From Leishmania donovani (taxonomy: Eukaryota > Euglenozoa > Kinetoplastea > Trypanosomatida > Trypanosomatidae): 64,000 bases of DNA. The DNA lies in the NCBI RefSeq assembly GCF_000227135.1, contig NC_018261.1, positions 124,001 to 188,000 on the forward strand, given 5' to 3'. Each line of letters starts with the position of its first letter. Positions within the stretch are counted from its first letter, which is position 1. Positions 9,820-19,709 of this stretch are shown piece by piece. The notes beneath the pieces were generated by a model. The model saw only the letters and a list, made by a program, of their open reading frames with translations. It was not told where the DNA came from and made no database searches. Position numbers and translations under genes: made by a program.

Positions 9820-10557
9820 TATCTCTAGAAAGCTTCGCTACTGCTTCATCACCGCCGCCGTGCCTCCAAGTCACTGACCTCTCCCCTCCCCGCCCACACA
9901 CACACACACACATATATATGTGCGCCTGGTGACGCTGTGAACGTGAGCGTTCAACACCCGTCACCGCATGACGCCTTTGTCGTTGTCTAAATTTTGAATT
10001 GAGCAAAAAGGTGAACGACGTTGCTTTCACTGATGCCTGCGTGCACTCCTCTACGGCGGCACGTATTTACGTCGACTCGAACCCCGCCTCAACCCCGGCG
10101 CCCAGTTTCACATGCGTGGATGCGGCGTGATTGCACTCTTTGCGGTGCTGGCCAACGTCTCGCCCCCTCCCCCTACCCACCCCATCGACCGGCGCCGGCG
10201 TGAGTGTAGGCGTGCTCACTGAATGCAAGCACATGCACTCGATGCCACCACGCACCCTCCCCTTGTCACTGCTCGGGTAGTGGCGGCGGCAGCGGTAAGA
10301 AGAGTATGTATGCGGCGGAGGACACCCGCCAATGCGCGCTCCCGCCCCGCCCCCCCCCCTCGCAGATGAGGCTTCCAACGCCTTCTTCACCGCCCTTCTT
10401 CTTCGTGTGCACCGCATCTCCCACTGTCCAGCTGGGTGCGTCTTGGCGTCCGTTGCGCACCGCAGGTCTCCCACCCACCCCTTTCCCTTTCCCTCTCCCT
10501 CTCTCGTGCCTTCTCTCGGGCTGAGTGCGTCAGCCGCGCCTTTTTAAATCCAAGCTA
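9820..10557. other. Intergenic between RPC1 and COG6
   Basis: No gene seen. Contains (CA)n then (TA)n at about 9893-9918, an AT-rich patch at 9985-10010, and a long C/T tract at about 10470-10517 that leads to the COG6 acceptor. Confidence 0.6.
10524..10525 (+). promoter_or_regulatory. Candidate spliced-leader acceptor AG for COG6
   Basis: First AG after a C/T tract of about 48 nt (10470-10517), 32 nt before the ATG. This is one of the cleanest acceptor-like arrangements in the window. Confidence 0.5.
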
Positions 10558-13500
10558 ATGAGTGCGCATGGGACAGGTGCGGGTGCGGCGATGCCGCTTT
10601 CGGTGCCATCGTCCTGGGGCGGCCCAGGGCCTTCCTCGCAAGAAGCCGCCAATGTACGGCCCTCGCTTGCTGTACCAGAGAAACAGTCCGCGGCGGCAGG
10701 AGTCACGGATGGCTTTGCGCCAGCGGCAGCGGCAAAGACCTCACACGCCCCTCCGTCACTCCCTACACCTTCCGTGCTTGCCCAACCACAACCACCCTCT
10801 GCGGCAGTCCGTCCCACAGATGCAGAGCCTCCCTCTTCCGCTGCGCCCGCGTCGGCCTTTTCAACGTCGGCGAAGAGCAACGCCACACAACGCAAGGTGG
10901 CAAAGTTGCTGGACATCACGACGAGTAGCGAAATCAAGGATCTGGCGAGCTACGTGGACAACATCTTGCCAGGCTACTTCTACTCCCTGGGCGACAGTGA
11001 AAAGGACGAGTCCAGCAGTGCCGAAGTCGTGGCCGCCAACGGCCACCGATCTACACCGGCCCCGTCGAGTGCGGCATCCAGCCACAGCAATAACAACAAG
11101 ACCATCACATCAACCGCACTTCGCAGTGCCCTCGACCATCGTACCATCGACGTGCACAAGAGTTTCCTGCAAGAGTTCACGGCCGTCTACCAGAGCTACC
11201 AGCGCGTGGCCGCACAGGTCAACGAGCTGCAGTCCAAGTGCTCTAGCTTGGAAGACACGCTGAACACCACCGCGGGCCGCCCCAGCAGAGAGGTGGAGGA
11301 CTTCTTTTACCAGATTCAGGCCTACCAAGCGGAGCTGCAGCTGGTGCGAAGCCACGACAAGGAGGTGGACGAGTTCCGCAAGCAGCACCACTTCGGCGCC
11401 GCTGAGCAGCAGGTACTAGAGGAGGGGGCAGTCGATATGAACTTCCTCAACGTGCTGGAGCGGGCGCGGCAGGTGCACCAGCGCAGCAGCGAGCTCATGC
11501 AGTCCCAGGAATACCACCAAGGTGCACTGGCAGTTATGGAGTCCACCTACGGGGCCATCACACGCGCTACGGAGAAGATCGCGCGCCATCTTCTCTCCAC
11601 CGCTGGCAGCGGTGAGGGCCGCAGCGCTGGCGTCGCCGCGTCCGCTGCAGCAGGCGGTGCCGGGTCGATTGCGGCTGATGTGCCGGAGGTCACGGGCTTC
11701 CAGCTGCGGTGTGTGCGCCTCCTCTACGAGGAGAGTCCGTCGCTACACGAGAAGTTTCTCGATGAGGTGGCGCGGCTGCGTCGGGCGTCGGTTCTGCGGC
11801 GCTACTTCCACCTCCTCACCACCGGCTCGGCGAACACGTCCACTGGCCTCTACCAGTCCGGAGGTCAGCCCTCCGCGTACGACGGCGGCGTTGGCAGTAG
11901 GCACGGTAGCAGCGAGGCAGGGATGGGGGCCCGCCCCCTCGAGGCGGAGCTGAACAACCCCACCTATTTCTTCAGCTCTCTTTGCGCGTGGCTGCACCAG
12001 ACCATCGCCGAGGAGCAGGACTTTATTCACAACTTCTTTGTAAGCGATGAGCCGGAGGTGGGGCAGGGAGGGCGGCGCAGCCACGCGACGACAGCGGCGC
12101 CGTCGTCGGCTTGTCTACAAGCGGGAAGCGACGCTGCACGAGCTGCGCGCGACACGGCACGGCAGCAGGCGTTGCTCGAGGGCGTGTTCGGAGGGGTGTG
12201 CAAGCACATCCGGGCGGCGCTCGACAACGTTCTGGAGCGGCTGGGGCGAACAGCGGCCGTGCTCGGTGCGGCCACATGTAGCTCGGAGGGTGAAGGCAGA
12301 GCTAGCGGCTGCGGAAGCATCGCCCTCTCAGGCAGCGCAGATGCCCTCGCTCCGCGCAAGGGCCCACGTGGCCTGACTGGCGGCTTGACACGCTTGTTCA
12401 TGGCCGCCACTGGTCGCTCGCCCATCGCGGCCTTCCGTGGCGCTGGGCATGACGAATCCAATGCGCTTCTTCAGCGATACGCCGGCGTCACGACCCGCGC
12501 GCAGCAAGAAGCCGTGGCCTCATCGATGCTGCGCCCCCCGCTGCAGGGAATCCAGACCTGCGTGACGCTAGTGCAGCTGTTTGAGTACTACACTGCCACA
12601 ACGTTCGCGCCACTGTTGGGGGAAGACTCGGCGCTTACCCGGCTGATCCGCAAAACCGCTCCTCAGAAAACGCGAGAGCTCTTCCAGCGCCTGCTGCATG
12701 TCTTAACCGCGCACCTGTTGGACAGCACAGCGGGCATCATTGGCCGCACCGCGACACTGAGGAGGTTGGCGTCGTCTCACGCGCTAAAGCAGGCGGCTGA
12801 CGGTGACGACGCACAAGGTGTCTCGCCGCTTGCAGCAGAGCGCCGCGCCGTCACTAAAACTGGCCCATCGACGTTTGTGCTCGACTTCCTCGTCACCTTC
12901 ACGTACGGCAACGACGCGAACAGCCTCGGTGGCGCGCCCAATGGGTCGGAGAGCGCACTGCTGAACGACAGCGAGAGCGACATTTACATGTCCTTCTCCT
13001 CCCTCTCCGCTGCTGCCGCCACGACTCGATTCCGGCAGGCAAACGATGGCCAGCTACTGCATCACAGCGCGCACGACCTCCGGCGCGTTCTATCGCAGCT
13101 TATCCTGCCCCCATCCCCAGAGGTGGCGGCGTACTGCGCTGTCGTGCACTCGGTGCTTCAGGACACTGCGCGTCAAGTCGAGCTTCTGGGTGCGATCGCC
13201 GAGCAGCAGCGCGCTGCAGTGGCCCAGGGGCACCGCTCGAGTGGCCCGGCCGCAGCCTCAGACGCCGGTGTGGCGGCGCTCGCTACACACACTGAGGTAA
13301 CGTTTTTTGTGCAGGAGATGCTACAATCGCTGCTGAAGGCCGCGCGCTCGGTGGAGGCGGACGGGCCGCTACGGACGAATCTCGACGACCCGTGTCGTGC
13401 GATCGTGGAGTACAATGTGCTTTACCAACTGCGTGACGTGCTTGAACAGCACGCGGCAGTGCTTGGGGTGCTCTTCAAGGGTTCAGACGCACAAGGTCAA

Positions 13501-14010
13501 GAGGCGGAGCGAACGTTGGACTCTATTCGGATGGAGTGTTCCACCACCATGACCGCTCTGCGTCAGCGCCTTGTGTCCGCGTGGACAACCGCCGTCGAAC
13601 TCTTCTACTTTCCTGTGTCGACGGAGGCCGTTGTCGCGGCGATGTCGAGCGCCGCGGCCGCGGAAGCCAATGAAAAACGGCTCATCACCGTCAAGAAGGA
13701 TGTGCGGCGTGTGCTGAAGCAGTTCGTAAACGTGTACAACACCATCGCCTCCTTGGGCCACTTGCCGGAGCCCGTGCCCCTTCTTTTGGCCCTCGCCGGC
13801 GGCGACGACGTGTGCGAAGAAGTGCGCCGAAAAGTCACCCTGAGCATCGTGGAAGATGTGTACACGGCGGAGTTCAAGATGCTGTCTTCTTTGCCGCCCA
13901 CCGAGGAGCTCGTAGCGGTGCAAACCGAAATGGCGCCGCAGAATTTGCTCAAGCTGGTCGACTTCAGCTCCTCCGCACCCGCCGCAACGTCGCAGCCCCT
14001 TTCGTCGTGA
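10558..14010 (+). CDS. COG6: Conserved oligomeric Golgi complex subunit 6
   Basis: A 1150-residue homologue of COG6, a lobe-B subunit of the COG tether that captures retrograde vesicles at the Golgi. The first 110 residues are Ala/Pro/Ser-rich. Conserved helical segments follow in the family's order: KLLDITTSSEIKDLASY (about 115), VYQSYQRVAAQVNELQSKC coiled coil (about 210), FLNVLERARQVHQRSSELM (about 300), the SLHEKFLDEVARLRRASVLRRYF block (about 390), CAWLHQTIAEEQDF (about 470), FGGVCKHIRAALDNVLERL (about 545), and the C-terminal IVEDVYTAEFKML. These match COG6 better than COG3. The protein is nearly twice the human length because of Ala/Gly/Ser-rich insertions. The start is the first ATG in the frame; the upstream extension is non-ATG. 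Confidence 0.82.
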   Translation: MSAHGTGAGAAMPLSVPSSWGGPGPSSQEAANVRPSLAVPEKQSAAAGVTDGFAPAAAAKTSHAPPSLPTPSVLAQPQPPSAAVRPTDAEPPSSAAPASAFSTSAKSNATQRKVAKLLDITTSSEIKDLASYVDNILPGYFYSLGDSEKDESSSAEVVAANGHRSTPAPSSAASSHSNNNKTITSTALRSALDHRTIDVHKSFLQEFTAVYQSYQRVAAQVNELQSKCSSLEDTLNTTAGRPSREVEDFFYQIQAYQAELQLVRSHDKEVDEFRKQHHFGAAEQQVLEEGAVDMNFLNVLERARQVHQRSSELMQSQEYHQGALAVMESTYGAITRATEKIARHLLSTAGSGEGRSAGVAASAAAGGAGSIAADVPEVTGFQLRCVRLLYEESPSLHEKFLDEVARLRRASVLRRYFHLLTTGSANTSTGLYQSGGQPSAYDGGVGSRHGSSEAGMGARPLEAELNNPTYFFSSLCAWLHQTIAEEQDFIHNFFVSDEPEVGQGGRRSHATTAAPSSACLQAGSDAARAARDTARQQALLEGVFGGVCKHIRAALDNVLERLGRTAAVLGAATCSSEGEGRASGCGSIALSGSADALAPRKGPRGLTGGLTRLFMAATGRSPIAAFRGAGHDESNALLQRYAGVTTRAQQEAVASSMLRPPLQGIQTCVTLVQLFEYYTATTFAPLLGEDSALTRLIRKTAPQKTRELFQRLLHVLTAHLLDSTAGIIGRTATLRRLASSHALKQAADGDDAQGVSPLAAERRAVTKTGPSTFVLDFLVTFTYGNDANSLGGAPNGSESALLNDSESDIYMSFSSLSAAAATTRFRQANDGQLLHHSAHDLRRVLSQLILPPSPEVAAYCAVVHSVLQDTARQVELLGAIAEQQRAAVAQGHRSSGPAAASDAGVAALATHTEVTFFVQEMLQSLLKAARSVEADGPLRTNLDDPCRAIVEYNVLYQLRDVLEQHAAVLGVLFKGSDAQGQEAERTLDSIRMECSTTMTALRQRLVSAWTTAVELFYFPVSTEAVVAAMSSAAAAEANEKRLITVKKDVRRVLKQFVNVYNTIASLGHLPEPVPLLLALAGGDDVCEEVRRKVTLSIVEDVYTAEFKMLSSLPPTEELVAVQTEMAPQNLLKLVDFSSSAPAATSQPLSS

Positions 14011-15095
14011 GGCGGCAGTTTTCAGCGACGCAGAGGTCAGTGCGGCGGCGGCGGACAGGAGAGTTTTGTGTGTATGTGTGTGTGTTTGGGGGGGGGGGGG
14101 CATTCGTCTATCATAGCAGCAGCAGGAAACAGCGTGCAACCACGCAAGCATCGATACCGCTTGTTGTTGGAAGCTGGATGTTGTTGTGATGTGCGTCTTT
14201 GTGCCTGCTTGCGGTCCTCTCGGGTGCTGCCTCAAGAAGGCTGTGCGTGTGTGGCTCTGTGCGGCAGGCATCCGCCCCGCTGCCTCTCGTGTGACGCCTG
14301 CAATCCCTCACGTCTGTCGTCCTCTACCACGTCGCATCCTCGGGTCTGCGGGCCCCACGTCTCATCTTCGTGCGCACACAACTCGCGTCTACGTGTGCTT
14401 CGGTCATGTGCTCCGTCTTGAAATAGCGTCAGCACATGCGAACAACATCACAACGACAGAGCACCGCCGCACGCCGGAGCGCGTGCCGCGGTGGGCTTCC
14501 GGCACGGGCTCATTGCCCCCGCCCGTGTGTGTGTGAGTGTGTGTCGTCACGCACTTGCGACCGTGAAAGAGGGAAAGCGTGAGCGCTCAGATCCGTTGTA
14601 CGTTCTGCTGCTCCTCAAAGGACAGCTGCACATCACACGCGCGGCGGATCAATGCTGGTCAACGGTCTGCCGCCAGTAGCAGCCGGTGCGCGCGTCACTT
14701 GCTCTTCCGTTTCTCCCTCTCTCCCAACCTCCGTCCACTTCACTCCACCACGGCCCTCGCCATCGCCGCTTTCCTTCCTCCCCCGTCCCCTTTACTGCCA
14801 TGGCGGTGCCACGGCAGTTGTTTGCGCATCGAATCACAAAAGACCTCACCATTTGAGGAGGGTGTCTTGTCCGACCTCTAGCAGCGCTCACCGCCCCTAC
14901 ACCACCAACGGTCGACTCGGCTGCATGAGCAAGTAAGATACACAGGACGACGATCACGCCAAGGCGCACAGGCATCGAACCCGGCCAGACTTCCTGCGCA
15001 CTTCCATCTGCTCAGCTTCCAATCACCAACTCCTTTTTGTGGTGTTACCCCTCCCCCTTCCCTCCCCGTCTGCTCTCGCGCTCACTCGCTTCACG
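14011..15095. other. Intergenic between COG6 and first phosphorylase-like gene
   Basis: No gene seen. Contains a TG run followed by G12-14 at about 14070-14100, C/T-rich tracts at about 14700-14790, and the tract at 15030-15080 just before the next ATG. Confidence 0.6.
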
Positions 15096-16814
15096 ATGTG
15101 CCGGCCCCCGTCGCGGCGGGTGCGGCTCGCACCGCTTCCCTTGATGCTGCTAATCCTGCTCGCGTGTGTATCAGTGCTGCCGCGCGCGTTCACGCTGTCC
15201 GCCGTCGACCCCGACGCGGGCGCCGATGCTAACGGCAGGAGCAGTCCAGCTCCGGCGAGCGCGGTGGCAGGAGAACACGTGACGGTGTTCATGTGCGCCG
15301 GCAGCAGCGACTTCTCCGGTGTGCACGAGCTCGGCGGTCTCATGAAGGCCATGGAGGAGACACAGGTGCTGTCGCTCAAGTACTGCCAGACGGCCCACCT
15401 GGGCTACATCCGCCACGCCGACGGGCACGCGGTTCGAAGCCTCGTCGTCACAACGGGCATTAACTACATCAGCTCCACGCTCTGCACGCGGAGCGTTTTG
15501 AAGCTGCGCCGCCAACGCGGCTACACCTACGACGCCATGGTATTCATCGGCACCTCCGGCTTCTCACCGATGGTGGGCGGCTGGGACCCGACCAACACGT
15601 CGTCGTATGCCGCTTCGAAGGCGAGCGAGCAGGAGGCCATGATGAAGGGCGAGGCCGCCACCGCCGGCGTGGGCGCGGCGCCGCCCGCACTGCCGCTCAA
15701 GACGCTGCAACAGGTGCGCGAGGAGCAAGCGGAGGAGGCGCAACTTCGGCAGGCGGCTGTGGACGGCGGCCAGCTCTTCACGCTCCCCACTGCGTCGCAG
15801 CTCAACTTCGAGAACGCGCGCACCGGGGAGCAGGTGGATTGGGACGGTTGCTCGCCACGCGTGCCCAGCGCGATCACTCCACTCTCTCTCGGAAGCGTGT
15901 GCGTGACGTCGACGGCGTACCTGATGGAAACGGGATGCTGCACGGAGCGCGTGCGTCACTCGCAGTGCAGCCGGCCGCACTGCACCAGCTTCCGTAGCGA
16001 GCTCGGCAGTGTGACGAAGGTGTTCTTCACCAGCGATGCGCTCGCCAGGAAGATCGAGGCGGCATCGCATCACAAGGCATGGCCGGCGATGCCGGAGATC
16101 GTCAAGAAGGGCCAGATGCGCTTCTGGGCCACCAACGAGGCGGTAGAGCCAGTCGGCGAAGGAGCGGATCGCCACCGCGCCGCCCCGTCTGGTCCGTCGT
16201 TCGTCACCTGCGCCGAGGCCACCGGTAACACGATCAACACCGGCGCCGAACGTGACTACCTTTGCCGGGAGCACACCACGCAAGCCCTCGACATGGCGCA
16301 GTACCGTCTTGCAGAGCTGCAAGACGGCAAGGCAGCCCCGCAGGAGCCGCCTCTCACCACGCAGAATGTGGCGTGTGTGCGGGCCATGGAGTCCATGGGC
16401 TTCTTGCATTCCGTGGCGGAAGACAGCACTGCCCGTGACATTCCTGTGGCTGTGGTGCGCGGCGCCGCGAACTACGACATGTACCCCATGAAGAAGGTGT
16501 ACGTGCCGCCGGCGGTGTGGCGGTCGGCTCTCGTCGCGGGCCGACTGAAAGTGAGCCCGCGCGTGGCCGCTGCGCTGAAGGCGGAGGAGGCCGCCGCAGC
16601 GAACGGCGAAGGCGCCTTACGCGAGAGCGCTATCGCCGCGTACACGTGGCACCAGAACGTGCACTTCATGTCCGAGGCTGAGCACCAGGCCTTCGTCAAC
16701 GCGTCCTTCCACTACGCCGTCGAGACGGCAACTTTCGTGCTCTCCAACTACTTCTTTGGCGGGCGCTGCTTCGCCTCGGCGAGCGGGGCACGTCCTGCGA
16801 GATCAACAGAGTGA
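15096..16814 (+). CDS. Secreted nucleoside-phosphorylase-superfamily-like protein, copy 1
   Basis: A 572-residue protein with a cleavable-looking signal sequence (basic RRVRLAP, then LPLMLLILLACVSVL, residues about 10-32). The mature part has blocks in the order of the PNP/UDP-phosphorylase fold, most like plant bark-storage proteins and the NUP family: HVTVFMCAGSSDFSG...GLMKAM (about 68), VTTGINYISSTLC (about 117), MVFIGTSGFSPMVGGWDP (about 147), SLGSVCVTSTAYLMETGC (about 263), FVTCAEATGN (about 369), VACVRAMESMGFL (about 425), VAVVRGAANYDMYP (about 451) and AVETATFVLSNYFF (about 538). The Asp in NYDM aligns with the phosphorylase Ser-Asp position. An inserted Ala/Glu/Gln-rich segment (about 170-235) is unusual. 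The frame extends upstream only from GTG, so I used the ATG at 15096. Fold assignment is fairly secure; enzymatic activity is not shown. Its neighbour at 17371 is a paralogue. Confidence 0.72.
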   Translation: MCRPPSRRVRLAPLPLMLLILLACVSVLPRAFTLSAVDPDAGADANGRSSPAPASAVAGEHVTVFMCAGSSDFSGVHELGGLMKAMEETQVLSLKYCQTAHLGYIRHADGHAVRSLVVTTGINYISSTLCTRSVLKLRRQRGYTYDAMVFIGTSGFSPMVGGWDPTNTSSYAASKASEQEAMMKGEAATAGVGAAPPALPLKTLQQVREEQAEEAQLRQAAVDGGQLFTLPTASQLNFENARTGEQVDWDGCSPRVPSAITPLSLGSVCVTSTAYLMETGCCTERVRHSQCSRPHCTSFRSELGSVTKVFFTSDALARKIEAASHHKAWPAMPEIVKKGQMRFWATNEAVEPVGEGADRHRAAPSGPSFVTCAEATGNTINTGAERDYLCREHTTQALDMAQYRLAELQDGKAAPQEPPLTTQNVACVRAMESMGFLHSVAEDSTARDIPVAVVRGAANYDMYPMKKVYVPPAVWRSALVAGRLKVSPRVAAALKAEEAAAANGEGALRESAIAAYTWHQNVHFMSEAEHQAFVNASFHYAVETATFVLSNYFFGGRCFASASGARPARSTE

Positions 16815-17370
16815 ATGGAGCGAGGGGCCGCGCATGAGGTGACTGCCAGCCCAGCAGTTGATGCTGGGGGCCGGCCGATAGCAGCTGGCGCACCTCCGGC
16901 TGTCCTGCCCTGCTTCCCCCAACCCTTTAACCGCTGAGGTGCAGCCGCGCATGTGCTCTCACCTCACCCTTTCTAAGTTCCTTATGGCAGCTCCGTGCTG
17001 CCCTAACGCACACGCCTACAGGCGCTCAGTCCTGTGACGCTAAACTCCCTAAGCGGCAGCACGAATCAACAAAGCCATCACGGCATGCGGCTCTCGCAGC
17101 TGCCCGCTAGTAACAGCCGGTCCACCTCGCGGGTGAGGTAGACAGCCCCCCCCCCCTCTTCCTCTCCCCCCGCCCACTTTCCCACTGCTGCCCGTCTGTG
17201 CGGCCACCACCATCACCCTCCCTCTGTGCCGCCGTCTCTCCTGCCCGCCCCTTCACTCGTCACCGTCCACGAAGACCATCCCGCGTGCGTCGGCCCCACG
17301 AGCGCAGGCAAATAAAAGTAGAGCTAAGTCGAATTCGGTAAGCGCGCGCAACCCCCACCCCCTAACCACC
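16815..17370. other. Spacer between the tandem phosphorylase-like genes
   Basis: No gene. A 7-bp stem-loop (CCCAGCA/TGCTGGG, 5-nt loop) lies at 16850-16868, just after the upstream stop. A long C-rich pyrimidine region spans about 17145-17262. Confidence 0.6.
17273..17274 (+). promoter_or_regulatory. Candidate spliced-leader acceptor AG, second phosphorylase-like gene
   Basis: First AG after an extended C/T-rich stretch (about 17145-17270), 96 nt before the ATG. Confidence 0.4.
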
Positions 17371-19089
17371 ATGCACGCGCAGAACCTGTTCAAAGCCGTG
17401 GGCGCTCTCCTCGTTGCCTACCTTCTCTTTGTCTACACCAACCGCGACGGCATCGAGCCGCCGCGCCGCGCGGAGGGCTACTACTATGTGGCCAATGAGA
17501 CACAGCAGCTGCTGGACGAGGCACGAAAGGAGGCGGCGCGCGTGATGGCGGCGCTGACGGCGGCGCAGCAGACGGGCGGGCAGGCGGCCGCCAGCGCGCT
17601 CCTGCGGTACGGCGTGGCCCTGAAGGACGGCGACGAGGGCCTTGCGTCCACCATCGAGTATGTGCATCAGTACCAACAGCTGGCGGCTGCGAGCCAGCTG
17701 CAGGGCGACGCGCGTGCGGCACCGGCGCAGTCCGAGGTCGCCAAGCACCCGCCAGTGCGCGTGCATGTCTTCCTGGCGGCGGATAACGGCACCTATTCGG
17801 GCATGCACGAGCTGTTCTACATCACGGCGGCCATGCGCTACAGCACCCGCCTGCACATCGAGGGATGCCGTTCCGCCCTTTTCGGATTCCTGGAGAAACC
17901 TGTACGCGGCCCGCTGATGCATGGCGTGCGCAACCAGCAGCGCGCGGCGAATGAGAGCGCAACGCGTGAAGTGCAGATGGTGCCGGTGCTGGCCGTCACC
18001 ACGGGCATCTACGTGACGAGATCCGCCACGTGCACGGCCGCCGTGATGGAGCTCCCCATGTTCAGCATACAGAGCGTGACACTGATCGGCACGGCGGGCG
18101 TGTCGCCGGTGGTGGGCGGCGGCGGCTGGAACCCGCACGTGCCGCCGGCGGAGCTCGCGGGCGAGTCTGTCAAAGCGACCGAGGCGGCCGCCAACCCTGC
18201 GTGCCAGCGTCACTGGGCGCCGGAGTCGGAGAAGGTGGCCATCGGCTCCGTGTGTGTCACGTACGCGTCGCTGGTGCAGGAGTGCGGGTTTTGCGTGGAG
18301 GACAACGACCTCTCGTCGCTTTGCTCGCGGCCACGCTGCCGGATGCAGAACTCCACCACCCTCTTCGGCCCTTGCGCCTTCCGCCACCCCGTGTCGTCCT
18401 TCGCGGAGCAGATGAAGGGCGCCATGCGTGGCAAGCCCTTCCCCAGTCCCTCGGCTACGGTGCGCGAGGCAATGCAGGTGTTCTGGGAAGCCAACGAAGC
18501 GGTCGCCGACTACGTTGCGGTCGCCGAGGACACAAAGACGCGCCAGGGCAAACATGCGCACGCGAGCATCCCCAGCAGCGACGCGCCAGCGACCCCCTCG
18601 GAGGTGGTGCGGTCGTACAACCGCCTGGCGCCCACCACGCCTATCCTGCTGAATTGCGCAGAGGTGACGACAAGCCAGATTCTCGCCGGGCCGCGCTCTG
18701 ACATTCTGTGCCGGCAGTACACCGAGGAAGTGTTTCAGGGTCTGTACGCTGCCAAGGACCTGTCGTGCGTGCAGGCGATGGAGGGGATGGGGGTGTTGCA
18801 CGTGCTCACGGGCGAGTACCCCACCGTGCCGGTCGCCATCGTGCGCGGCGGCTCCAACTACGACATGTTCCCCCTCTCGCGCCATGTCTACCACCTCAAC
18901 GGCACAGACACGCGCGGGCGGCGGGAGGAGGGCGACTGGTACGTTGCCTGGGACCAGAAGGAGCACTACGTCAGCGAGGACGAGTTCCACCGCTACACGA
19001 AGGCGTCATACCGGTACTCCATTGAGACGGCGAGCGCGGTGGTGCTCAACTACTTCCTCAGCGCGGAGACCGTGCTGCCTGGCATGTGA
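17371..19089 (+). CDS. Membrane-anchored or secreted phosphorylase-superfamily-like protein, copy 2
   Basis: A 572-residue paralogue of the upstream gene with the same block order: VTTGIYVTRSATC (about 210), VTLIGTAGVSPVVGGGGWNP (about 235), AIGSVCVTYASLVQECGFC (about 289), LNCAEVTTSQIL (about 427), LSCVQAMEGMGVL (about 465), VAIVRGGSNYDMFP (about 488) and SIETASAVVLNYFL (about 550). The N-terminus is MHAQNLFKAVGALLVAYLLFVY, a short hydrophobic segment fitting a signal anchor or signal peptide. A helical Ala/Gln-rich region (about 40-115) separates it from the phosphorylase-like part. The NYDM aspartate is kept, and several Cys positions (CxxC near CGFC, SLCSRPRC) are shared with copy 1 (QCSRPHC). 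The ATG at 17371 follows a pyrimidine tract and acceptor. The two genes arose by an old tandem duplication, since identity is confined to motifs. Confidence 0.72.
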   Translation: MHAQNLFKAVGALLVAYLLFVYTNRDGIEPPRRAEGYYYVANETQQLLDEARKEAARVMAALTAAQQTGGQAAASALLRYGVALKDGDEGLASTIEYVHQYQQLAAASQLQGDARAAPAQSEVAKHPPVRVHVFLAADNGTYSGMHELFYITAAMRYSTRLHIEGCRSALFGFLEKPVRGPLMHGVRNQQRAANESATREVQMVPVLAVTTGIYVTRSATCTAAVMELPMFSIQSVTLIGTAGVSPVVGGGGWNPHVPPAELAGESVKATEAAANPACQRHWAPESEKVAIGSVCVTYASLVQECGFCVEDNDLSSLCSRPRCRMQNSTTLFGPCAFRHPVSSFAEQMKGAMRGKPFPSPSATVREAMQVFWEANEAVADYVAVAEDTKTRQGKHAHASIPSSDAPATPSEVVRSYNRLAPTTPILLNCAEVTTSQILAGPRSDILCRQYTEEVFQGLYAAKDLSCVQAMEGMGVLHVLTGEYPTVPVAIVRGGSNYDMFPLSRHVYHLNGTDTRGRREEGDWYVAWDQKEHYVSEDEFHRYTKASYRYSIETASAVVLNYFLSAETVLPGM

Positions 19090-19709
19090 TGCCGAGCTCG
19101 TCACGTGCGTGGCATCGAAGCGCATCAGCACAGGCACGGCTCGCCGCACGTTGACCGCGGCGACTCGCCTCGTTTGCGTGTATGTGTGCCTGCGCGTGTG
19201 AGGGTGGCGGAGGGTCTTCTTCCTTACCTCCTTACTTCCCTGATTGTTAGCTAACGTTTTAATCGCGTTCTTCACTGTATGGCCCACGCGCGCCTCGCCG
19301 GCGCGCTTGGCTGACCTCTAACAGCGGCTGCCTCCGCAGCAAGCATCTATGACTCCCGCCCATCCACACATTTACGAAGTCGCTTGCATGAGACACAGCA
19401 ATGAACCGGGCGGCACGCGTCGCACTCGACATCCGCCACTGACGCCTCCCACACCTCCCTCTGCGCTGAAGCGCACCCGAACCCCCTTCACCGTCCTCGA
19501 ATTTCTCTCTCCAAAATCCCTTTCACGTCTTCCATGTCCTTCCACCTCCCTCCCGCCATGACCCTCGCGCATGGGTAGTCTGCGTGAAACAAGCCGTCCG
19601 CGGCATCCACCTCTCCTTGCTTCGCTGTTCGCCGGCGGTTGGGCCAAGGTACCGGGCGCACAAGAGCCGATTCGCGTGTTGCAAGGGAGCAGCGCCGCGG
19701 GCAAGCACA
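19090..19709. other. Intergenic before mitoribosomal bS6m
   Basis: No gene. CT-rich tracts at about 19440-19560. The bS6m frame stays open upstream through non-ATG codons, but there is no ATG in that extension before 19710. Confidence 0.6.
19577..19578 (+). promoter_or_regulatory. Candidate spliced-leader acceptor AG for bS6m
   Basis: AG after a C/T-rich stretch at about 19500-19565, 132 nt before the ATG. Confidence 0.35.

Noticed and set aside
10558..14010. COG3 (Sec34) identity for the Golgi tether subunit
   Set aside because: The CAWLHQ, FLDEVARLRR and ERARQVH blocks and the C-terminal segment fit COG6 better.
17362..18990. 542-codon antisense frame opposite the second phosphorylase-like gene
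   Set aside because: Same GC3 shadow effect; the + strand frame has superfamily motifs.
14872..19340. Shared GACCTCTA(G/A)CAGCG string before and after the phosphorylase-like pair
   Set aside because: Only about 15 nt with mismatches beyond; too short to claim a duplication boundary.
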